Virus record (IMG/VR): IMGVR_UViG_3300030098_006882
Location: 1-21,073 of that record
DNA length: 21,073 nucleotides
Source of the DNA: a virus
Strand: one strand, 5' to 3'
This document shows, in pieces, positions 13,533-19,866 of this stretch. Every line of letters starts with the position of its first letter. Positions within the stretch are counted from its first letter, which is position 1. A program made the translations under genes and the position numbers. Under the pieces are notes generated by a model, which searched no databases, was not told the DNA's origin, and was given only the letters and a program-made list of their open reading frames with translations.

Positions 13533-16500
13533 GCAAACTCTTAAATGAAGGCGGCAATATTTTCAAAGGTGATGAAGGTGGATCAGAAACTATTCGTATT
13601 AAGCGCGATGACGTTGATCCTACGCTAAAGTGGCTGGAGGAAGAAGTTTTAAATTTTGATGATGATAAAAAACTTAATCTTGTTAATCATAAATTGGGAA
13701 CAACAGGTGAAAAAGAAACATCTGGTGATTTGGACATCGCCATTGATGAGAAAAAAGTCTCAAAAGATGAATTAATAAATAAGTTGGTAATATGGTTAGA
13801 AAAAAACCATCCAGACTACAATTATCGTGATTGGATTCATAAAACAGGTGTATCAGTTCACTTCAAAACCCCAATTAAGACAAAAGAGGGGGGCGATGAA
13901 TTTAATGGTTATGTTCAGACAGACCTTATGTTCGGCAATCCAGATTTCATGCTTTGGGCAGTCAAAGGTGAGATGGGACCAAGCGAGTATCGTGGTGGTG
14001 ACAGACAGAACTTGATCAATGCCATTGCAACGCAGCGTGGGTATGCTTGGAGCGCCTTCTTTGGTTTAAAGGATAGAGAGACCGGGGAAAGAACAAACGA
14101 CCCTCAGACAGTCGTAGATCGCGTTTTAGGGACAGGTCACAAACCAGAAGATTTTGATAGTATTTATACCCTGTTTGATATTCTTGCTGATAAAGAAAAA
14201 TATCCTGACGATGTTTATGAGGCAATTCGTGAAAAGGCAGGTTTTGATTTCCCTCATCGTGATAAAGAAGATAAATCATTAGACGAAGCAAAAAAGGATA
14301 GTCCTCGTATTCAACACGCTGAAGATTTAATTTTCTTTGAGGGTAGTGAAGGCGCTATTCGTGCTCTTGACGCTCTTGAGAAGATGAATAATCCAGAAGG
14401 TCGTCCAGAGACAACCTTAAAGTGGGACGGCTCACCAGCGATTTATTTTGGTCGTGATAAAGAAGGCAATTTTATTTTTACAGACAAAGGTGGTTTTGTA
14501 GCAAAGGGCGATAAAGGCAGAGCTAATTCAAAAGAAGAAATTGATGCAATGTATCGCGCTCGTTCAGGACGCGCAGCAAAAAAATCTGATATGACTTCTG
14601 AAGAAATATACCAACAAAAATATTCAAAAATTTCTCCTATGATGCAAAAAGCATTTGAGTTAGTAGAAAAGTCACTTGACTCTACACATAGAGGATACTT
14701 CTTTGGTGAGGTTCTTTACTTTGACAAACCAGCAGTTGAGGACGGCAAGTTTGTTTTCAAGCCAAATATGGTAAAGTATAAAGTTGCAACCGATTCAGAA
14801 ATGGGTAAAAAGATTGCAAAATCTGATGTAGGTATTGTTGTGCATTCTGAAAAAGATGTTAATGAGAAACCAATTCTTGGTAAACTTAACCTTAAACCTC
14901 TGTCATCACCAGACCCACGCGTTATTTTCTTTGGTAAGACATTTATTGAGAAACCAGTTAGTGTTGATGATACAGAGGTTGCTGAAATAAAACAGATCGT
15001 TTCTGCAAATTCTCAAGCAATTGATGGATTCTTCAACGCTGAAAAATTACGCAAGTTTAAAATTTCTGATTTACCAAACTTATTCTATGGATACTTAAAC
15101 AGTAAAGTTGACACAGGCTTAGAAAGCTTGGGTGAAGACTTTAATGATTGGCTTGTCAGCAAAGGCAGTGTCTCAGATGGCAAAAAACTAAACGTAAAGA
15201 ATTACATTTCTGAAAATCTGGAAACATACACCTTGGTTTGGGATGTTGTCACCAGAATAATGCAGATTAAAGACGACATTATTAGAAGCATTGACACTCA
15301 AGGAGGCTTGCCGTTTAGTCAATCCCTCGGCGGTGAAGAAGTTGGTGAGGGTTATGTTCTATCTGACGATGGCAAATTAATCAAATTGGTTGATAGATCC
15401 AAATTTACAAGAGCAAATCGTGCCGCCGTAAGAGAGCAAAATGAACTTGATCCTGATTATGAAGATGATTTAGAAGCTCAAATTGCTGACATTGAAGACG
15501 TTGAAACACACGTCTTTATTCCCGGCGGCTTTAAACCTCCTCATAAGGGACATCTTTCACTACTTCTTCAAGCAATTCAGAAGTACCCTGATGCGATTGT
15601 TCATATTACAAGTGGTCCAACAAAGCGTGCAGCAGGTGATTTAGAAATTAGTGCTGAACAAGCAAAGCAAGTTTGGGAAAAATACATTGAAAAATATGGC
15701 ATTAATAATGAAGTAAAACTTGATTATTTTGATCGTTTTAAGACGAATAGAAAGAAAGAAGATGGTTCTGTAATAACTTCATCAAGTCCATTCTTAAGAA
15801 TTGGTCTTAGAATGGAAAATGATATTGAAAACATTAACCCAAATTCAAAGATTGTTGCTGTCTCTTCAGAAGATGAGCATATTAATTTTGTAAAGAATGC
15901 AGCAACTTATTTAAATAATAAGAAAAAAAATCCAAAGAATTTCACTTTTGAACCATTAAAAGCAGAAAAAATTGAAGTTGAACCCGGTGTTAAATTTTCT
16001 GCTACTCAAATGAGAAAGGCGATTAGCGAAGGCGACTTTGATACATTTAAGGCTTTTATGCCAGAAAAACTTTCTGATGATGAAACAAAAGAAATATTTG
16101 AAATGCTTGGGGGCGTTATGGGTGAAGCATCCGTCGCTGCAAATGTTGCGGGCTACCCACTCCCTTTTACTTCGGGTAAAAAGAGGTGCGAACAAACTAT
16201 TTATAAGGAACAATTACGTCAAGTAATAAGACATCTTGTTAATAAAGAGAGAAACAATATGCTAAATGAAGAAAAACAATTAAGAGAACTTATCCGACAA
16301 ATCATTAAGGAACAGGATACGCCAACAAAATCAACTGGATTAAATAAATTAATTCAAGCGTTGAAAATTATTCTACCAACAGTAGAAAGTGGATATAAAT
16401 CTTTAACCACTGATAAAGAACAGAGAGACTCTTTCAAGCAACATTATCTCAAAGCTATTATTGACACTCTTTCTCCACAGGATGCAATCAGAGCGGCGTC

Positions 16501-17032
16501 TGGTGGTGAATCTGTTGGTATGCTTGGTGGCTCTGCCCTTGAAGAACAGGATCAAATTGAAGTAACTGTAACTGATGAGGAAACACCAGAAGCTGATCTC
16601 AGTGCTGAAATTGAAGATGAGGAGCTTGGTGACGATGCTCAAATCACAAAAGATGCTGGTGTTACACTCAAAGATATTGAAGGTAAGAAAACTGATATTC
16701 CAATCCCACAAATTCCCGGTTTAGATGAGACTGGTAGAGATGAATCAGTAGATGTCTACAAAAAGACTGTTGATGCAGTAACAAGAAACTACAGAACTCT
16801 ACATAACGAAAGCGATAGAAAAGAATTTAAAGAGTATCTTGTAACAAATCTTTTACTATACTTTGATAAATTTGAAAATGATATTGCCCCTGAATTAGAA
16901 CCTGTTACTACACCTGAGTATGAAAAACAAACAGCAGATAAAGCTCAGTTTACTGCTAAAGGTGAAGAGACAGTATCTGAAGAAATAAAGAAAGCAGTAA
17001 AAGAGACTTTAAAAAATAGTCTATTTCAATGA
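13529..17032 (+). CDS. three-domain nucleotidyl-transfer protein (Pol-beta-like, ligase-like, HxGH-type)
   Basis: A 1167-residue protein with three different nucleotidyl-transfer modules. Residues about 30-245 are a Pol-beta-type domain (SGDLDIAI with D67 and D69, third acidic D132 in QTDLMFG). Residues about 255-600 look like the covalent ligase/capping class: KWDG at 298-301 with Lys298 as the predicted nucleotide-accepting lysine, and FFGEVLY at 391-397 like motif III. I believe this module exists alone in cyanophages as an uncharacterised family. Residues about 660-845 are an HxGH nucleotidylyltransferase (PPHKGH at 670-675, SATQMRKAI at 824-832), as in NMN or PPCDC-type cytidylyl/adenylyltransferases. 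From about 865 on the chain is acidic and helical, with two LRxxIRxx(I/L)xxKE motifs at 896-907 and 918-928. A nucleic-acid or cofactor repair role, or virion packaging, is inference. Confidence 0.88.
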   Translation: MSKLLNEGGNIFKGDEGGSETIRIKRDDVDPTLKWLEEEVLNFDDDKKLNLVNHKLGTTGEKETSGDLDIAIDEKKVSKDELINKLVIWLEKNHPDYNYRDWIHKTGVSVHFKTPIKTKEGGDEFNGYVQTDLMFGNPDFMLWAVKGEMGPSEYRGGDRQNLINAIATQRGYAWSAFFGLKDRETGERTNDPQTVVDRVLGTGHKPEDFDSIYTLFDILADKEKYPDDVYEAIREKAGFDFPHRDKEDKSLDEAKKDSPRIQHAEDLIFFEGSEGAIRALDALEKMNNPEGRPETTLKWDGSPAIYFGRDKEGNFIFTDKGGFVAKGDKGRANSKEEIDAMYRARSGRAAKKSDMTSEEIYQQKYSKISPMMQKAFELVEKSLDSTHRGYFFGEVLYFDKPAVEDGKFVFKPNMVKYKVATDSEMGKKIAKSDVGIVVHSEKDVNEKPILGKLNLKPLSSPDPRVIFFGKTFIEKPVSVDDTEVAEIKQIVSANSQAIDGFFNAEKLRKFKISDLPNLFYGYLNSKVDTGLESLGEDFNDWLVSKGSVSDGKKLNVKNYISENLETYTLVWDVVTRIMQIKDDIIRSIDTQGGLPFSQSLGGEEVGEGYVLSDDGKLIKLVDRSKFTRANRAAVREQNELDPDYEDDLEAQIADIEDVETHVFIPGGFKPPHKGHLSLLLQAIQKYPDAIVHITSGPTKRAAGDLEISAEQAKQVWEKYIEKYGINNEVKLDYFDRFKTNRKKEDGSVITSSSPFLRIGLRMENDIENINPNSKIVAVSSEDEHINFVKNAATYLNNKKKNPKNFTFEPLKAEKIEVEPGVKFSATQMRKAISEGDFDTFKAFMPEKLSDDETKEIFEMLGGVMGEASVAANVAGYPLPFTSGKKRCEQTIYKEQLRQVIRHLVNKERNNMLNEEKQLRELIRQIIKEQDTPTKSTGLNKLIQALKIILPTVESGYKSLTTDKEQRDSFKQHYLKAIIDTLSPQDAIRAASGGESVGMLGGSALEEQDQIEVTVTDEETPEADLSAEIEDEELGDDAQITKDAGVTLKDIEGKKTDIPIPQIPGLDETGRDESVDVYKKTVDAVTRNYRTLHNESDRKEFKEYLVTNLLLYFDKFENDIAPELEPVTTPEYEKQTADKAQFTAKGEETVSEEIKKAVKETLKNSLFQ
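16259..17032 (+). other. possible internal start giving a 257-residue C-terminal product
   Basis: Inside the triple NTase gene, an in-frame ATG at 16259 follows AGAGAG about 7 bases upstream and opens the segment MLNEEKQLRELIRQIIKEQ. Short N-terminal sequences of this kind (hydrophobic/basic helix ending in I-K-E-Q) are typical starts of separate virion-associated proteins in related phages. The last 257 residues may therefore be a formerly separate gene fused in frame, or still be made separately from this site. The sequence cannot decide between them. Confidence 0.35.
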
Positions 17033-17397
17033 AGAAAGATCCTAAGAAGAATTATTCTATAAGTAAGAAGTTAAAATTAGAAAATAAGATAGATGAAGAT
17101 TTTGAAGTTAGATTAAGTAATCTTACCTTAGAAGATATTATAGCCCTTAAATTAGAGTTGTCAAGCAAAACTTTCAAAGGTAAATTCTATGGACTTCAGT
17201 TGTATAAATATATTCAAGACATTGCAAGAAATGCAGTTGTTAAGTTTGCCATAGCAGCTACAAACTCTAAGATCAAAGCTTCTTATATTTTAGGTATATC
17301 GTACAAACAACTTAAATATATTCAGAAAGGTTATGAATTGGAGGACTACTTTGACACAACACACTTAACAGATAAACCTTATGATGATACAATCTGA
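17029..17397 (+). CDS. Fis-like helix-turn-helix protein, probable phage regulator
   Basis: A 122-residue protein. Residues 28-62 read LSNLTLEDIIALKLELSSK and KGKFYGLQLYKYIQDI. Residues about 66-100 (ARNAVVKFAIAATNSKIKAS then YILGISYKQLKYIQKGY) have the spacing of a Fis-type helix-turn-helix, where A-x-x-L-G-I-S marks the turn into the recognition helix. I recognise this combination (E-x-L-I-A-L-K-L-E-x-S, G-K-x-Y-G, then the Fis-like helix pair) from marine T4-like phages, where it is a common unnamed small protein. DNA binding and a transcription role are inferred. It is the last of four genes joined by ATGA overlaps. Confidence 0.82.
   Translation: MKKDPKKNYSISKKLKLENKIDEDFEVRLSNLTLEDIIALKLELSSKTFKGKFYGLQLYKYIQDIARNAVVKFAIAATNSKIKASYILGISYKQLKYIQKGYELEDYFDTTHLTDKPYDDTI
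17203..17210 (+). promoter_or_regulatory. intragenic TATAAATA octamer, doubtful promoter
   Basis: An exact late-promoter octamer lies inside the Fis-like gene, about 190 bases before the next start codon at 17400. It coincides with codons for Y-K-Y, so coding constraint alone could explain it. It could also re-initiate transcription for the small genes that follow. Confidence 0.2.
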
Positions 17398-17399
17398 TT

Positions 17400-17711
17400 A
17401 TGAAGATTTCAGAGTTAGTAGTTGGAGAATTCTACATTATCAAACCTACTACTAAGAAACAAGTAATAGTAAAAAAAGATAGATTAACATTAGGAGGTTT
17501 TTCTCCTGTGTTTCAAGAAAATTTAGATTATAAACAATCTCTTTTCATTTATGCTGGTCAGGAAACAGAGAAGGTAGTTAAAAAGGTTGACAGTAAGAGA
17601 AAAGAAGTTTATACTTATAAACCACACATTATGTTGTGTGTAAAGACTGGTGAAAAATTTAAAGTAGCTGGTTATTATATTCAGACATATTTTATTAAGC
17701 CAAAGAAATAG
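17400..17711 (+). CDS. small beta-rich protein, function unknown
   Basis: A 103-residue, basic protein with alternating hydrophobic residues that suggest a small beta-barrel: VVGEFYIIKP, KQVIVKKDRLTLGGF, QSLFIYAGQE, KPHIMLCVKTGEKFKVAGYYI. A repeated Lys/Thr pattern and the SH3-like strand spacing fit a nucleic-acid or protein-binding fold, but no family is recognised. Its start follows the previous stop after two bases with no Shine-Dalgarno, so it is probably read by coupled translation. The stop overlaps the strong Shine-Dalgarno of the next gene. Confidence 0.72.
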   Translation: MKISELVVGEFYIIKPTTKKQVIVKKDRLTLGGFSPVFQENLDYKQSLFIYAGQETEKVVKKVDSKRKEVYTYKPHIMLCVKTGEKFKVAGYYIQTYFIKPKK

Positions 17712-17715
17712 GAGG
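17710..17715 (+). promoter_or_regulatory. consensus Shine-Dalgarno AGGAGG
   Basis: A full AGGAGG ends 5 bases before the ATG at 17721 and overlaps the preceding stop codon. Many other genes in the window rely on overlap coupling or weak sites, so this one may be translated strongly. Confidence 0.7.
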
Positions 17716-17720
17716 TTACT

Positions 17721-17948
17721 ATGGAGGCAAATCCATTATTTGGACGACCGTGGAAGATTGCAGGTCGTTTTGAAACTTTTGAGGGTGCGGATAGAAAAAG
17801 AAAGCAGCTTTCCTCAGAAAAAAATTTACAAGTTAAAGTTAAAAAGCAGTTGAAGGGTTATGTGGTAAAAACCAGATCAACTAACACTGAAGAACCAAAG
17901 CGGCTTAGTCGCAAGAAGCAACGCAAGGAGAAGATGAATGATCGCTGA
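17721..17948 (+). CDS. small conserved basic phage protein, function unknown
   Basis: A 75-residue protein: PWKIAGRFETFEGADRKRKQL, then VKVKKQLKGYVVKTRS and a basic tail (KRLSRKKQRKEK). The core W-K-I-x-G-x-F-x-T-F-x-x-A-D-x-K-R, followed by V-K-V-K-x-x-x-x-x-x-V-K-T-R, is a pattern I recall from small proteins of marine T4-like phages. The alpha-beta arrangement and basic tail suggest nucleic-acid binding, which is inference. A consensus Shine-Dalgarno precedes it. Its last codons overlap the start of the PurA-like gene by 11 bases. Confidence 0.75.
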   Translation: MEANPLFGRPWKIAGRFETFEGADRKRKQLSSEKNLQVKVKKQLKGYVVKTRSTNTEEPKRLSRKKQRKEKMNDR

Positions 17949-18948
17949 TGTCGTTGTTGGACTTCAATATGGTGATGAGGGTAAAGGAAAAGTAACTCAC
18001 CACCTATGTAAGACAGGAGGGTATACTCATGTCCTACGCTACAATGGTGGCTGCAATGCTGGTCATACTATTTTCCATGAGGGTCGTAAGTTTGTTACGC
18101 ATCACATCCCAGCAGGGGTCTTTTTTGGGATCAAAAGTATCATTGGCAATGGCTGTGTACTTGATCCTGTACAGTTTTTTAAAGAGTTAGATGAACTTAA
18201 GTCAGGTGGGATTGACACCACGGGACTTATTTATGTCGCTAAAAACTGTCATGTAATTACAGATGACCACAAAGAAGAAGATGGTAAAGATAAAAAGATT
18301 GGTACTACCAAGCGAGGCAATGGTCCTGCTTACAGAGATAAATATGCCAGAACAGGTATCATGGCTAAAGATGTTCCAGAGCTTAAGCCGTACTTGATTG
18401 ATCTACATGATGAGTTCTGGAATCAGTCTGATGTTAAAATCCTCTGTGAAGGCGCTCAAGGCTTTGGATTGGATATTGACTGGGGAGACTACCCTTACGT
18501 TACTTCAAGCCATTGTCTGACATCCTCGGTGCTTTTAAATGCCATTCCTCATTATGCCATCCGTGATGTCTGGGGAGTTGCCAAAGCTTATGAGACTTAT
18601 GTTGGTACAAAGCAGTTCCAACCACCACATAATAAAGTTTTTGCTCATATACAAGAAGCAGGACAGGAATTTGGCGCTACAACTGGAAGAGTTAGGCAGT
18701 GTAACTGGCTTAGTCTTCCATTTCTTAAGAAGTCAGTTCAACTGAACGCTGTGAACCGTGTTGTGATTAACAAGATGGATATTATGCGGCAGGTTAGTAA
18801 CTGGAGTCTTAGAAACAACGATGGTAAATCAGACTTCTTTGAATATTTTTCAACAGAAGAAGACTTTACTAACAGAATTGAAGAATTCTTGGCTGGCACT
18901 GGGAAGGATATGGATATTTTCTTTTCAGACAGCCCACACAAAATTTAG
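17938..18948 (+). CDS. short adenylosuccinate synthetase-like enzyme (PurA/PurZ family)
   Basis: A 336-residue enzyme of the family that joins aspartate to IMP (PurA) or to dGMP (phage PurZ) using GTP or a related nucleotide. Visible motifs: YGDEGKGK at 11-18 (catalytic Asp13), AGHT at 41-44 (catalytic His43), IGTTKRGNGPAY at 121-132, GATTGRVR at 256-263 (aspartate loop), and guanine-type NKMD at 288-291. E. coli PurA is about 430 residues; this length instead fits the short archaeal PurA and phage PurZ group. Known PurZ of phages S-2L and phiVC8 lack the catalytic Asp, whereas here Asp13 is kept, so it is either a true PurA or an intermediate PurZ0-like enzyme. AAGGAG with 7-base spacing selects the ATG at 17938 over an ATG 4 bases earlier, which lies in the preceding gene's frame. 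Confidence 0.92.
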   Translation: MIADVVVGLQYGDEGKGKVTHHLCKTGGYTHVLRYNGGCNAGHTIFHEGRKFVTHHIPAGVFFGIKSIIGNGCVLDPVQFFKELDELKSGGIDTTGLIYVAKNCHVITDDHKEEDGKDKKIGTTKRGNGPAYRDKYARTGIMAKDVPELKPYLIDLHDEFWNQSDVKILCEGAQGFGLDIDWGDYPYVTSSHCLTSSVLLNAIPHYAIRDVWGVAKAYETYVGTKQFQPPHNKVFAHIQEAGQEFGATTGRVRQCNWLSLPFLKKSVQLNAVNRVVINKMDIMRQVSNWSLRNNDGKSDFFEYFSTEEDFTNRIEEFLAGTGKDMDIFFSDSPHKI

Positions 18949-18958
18949 GGAGAATAAA

Positions 18959-19183
18959 ATGAATAATAAATTTTTTAAATTTCATTTTAAGAATGATAAA
19001 ACTAAGCGAGGCACAAGTTGCCATAAAAATTTAGATAATTTTACTGAAGCAATGAATTTTGCTTACGATTATCTTGACAAACTTAATGGTGAACCCGACT
19101 CAGATTCGGGTCAATATAGGATTATAGGTGTTTATGAAATTTTATATACACATGATAATTCAGTTCCAAGTGAACTCAACTAA
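18959..19183 (+). CDS. small phage protein, function unknown
   Basis: A 74-residue protein read from the ATG at 18959, chosen because AGGGAG lies 6 bases upstream; a longer frame begins inside the PurA-like gene and is not needed. It reads KFFKFHFKNDKTKRG, then NFTEAMNFAYDYLDKL and QYRIIGVYEILYTHD: strand, helix, strand, as in a small alpha-beta domain. No family is recognised. It lies between the PurA-like and ClpP-like genes and is probably in the same transcript. Confidence 0.72.
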   Translation: MNNKFFKFHFKNDKTKRGTSCHKNLDNFTEAMNFAYDYLDKLNGEPDSDSGQYRIIGVYEILYTHDNSVPSELN

Positions 19184-19200
19184 TTATAAAAGGAAACAAC

Positions 19201-19866
19201 ATGACAAGATATTATTGGTGCGACGATAAAACCAAAGAGAAAATTGAAGAAGAGTCTCAAGAAGAGGGTGGAGTAACACCAATTATTCTTATGGGCGGCG
19301 AAAATGGACCACCACCTGCTTTAGAGTGCGTAGACGTAGTAGACAACGTGATTATGTTTTATGGAGAGGTTAGTGAAAAAAATGCAAAACTTCTCAATAA
19401 AGCACTCAGAGCAGTTGATAAAGATCTACAAGTATTCAAAGTAAAATATGATACAAACCCACCACCAATCAAATTACATATTAATTCATACGGGGGCTCT
19501 GTTTTTGCGGGGTTTTCAACAGTTGATGTAATTTTAAACTGTAAGACACCAGTTCACACATACATCGACGGCTCTGCTGCTTCAGCGGCAACCTTAATTA
19601 GCGTCGTTGGAGACAAAAGATTTATTTACGAGCACTCACACATGCTTATTCATCAGCTTTCCTCTGCTATGTGGGGTAAGTTTGAAGATTTCAAAGATGA
19701 GATGGAAAACCTTGACTTGATCATGACAAAAATCAAGAAAATTTACAAGGAAAGAACTAATTTATCAATGAGACAAATCACAGAAATTCTTAAAAGAGAT
19801 AAGTGGTTTGATGCTGAAAAGTGTGTTGAAATCGGACTCGTTGACGAGATTGTAGAAAATGGCTAA
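19201..19866 (+). CDS. ClpP-like serine protease of phage type
   Basis: A 221-residue ClpP/crotonase-fold protease. The catalytic triad is in order and correctly spaced: Ser128 in GSAASAAT, His151 in MLIHQLS, and Asp200 in LKRDKWFD, 49 residues after the His as in E. coli ClpP. INSYGGSV (94-101) forms the oxyanion strand. The end (EKCVEIGLVDEIV) is typical of the family. The N-terminal 40 residues (acidic, then GGENGPPPA) differ from bacterial ClpP, so pairing with host ClpX/ClpA is uncertain; it may instead act in prohead maturation or on host proteins. Good Shine-Dalgarno (AAAGGA) precedes it. The stop overlaps the start of the PhoH gene by 8 bases. Confidence 0.92.
   Translation: MTRYYWCDDKTKEKIEEESQEEGGVTPIILMGGENGPPPALECVDVVDNVIMFYGEVSEKNAKLLNKALRAVDKDLQVFKVKYDTNPPPIKLHINSYGGSVFAGFSTVDVILNCKTPVHTYIDGSAASAATLISVVGDKRFIYEHSHMLIHQLSSAMWGKFEDFKDEMENLDLIMTKIKKIYKERTNLSMRQITEILKRDKWFDAEKCVEIGLVDEIVENG

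Noticed and set aside
17938-18948. Full diaminopurine (Z-genome) system
   Set aside because: The PurA-like enzyme keeps the catalytic Asp lost in known PurZ, and no partner genes (DatZ, MazZ, DpoZ) are in the window.
18821-18958. Longer version of the 74-residue gene starting inside the PurA-like gene
   Set aside because: The ATG at 18959 has a good Shine-Dalgarno, while the longer frame would overlap well-conserved PurA codons and has no start signal.
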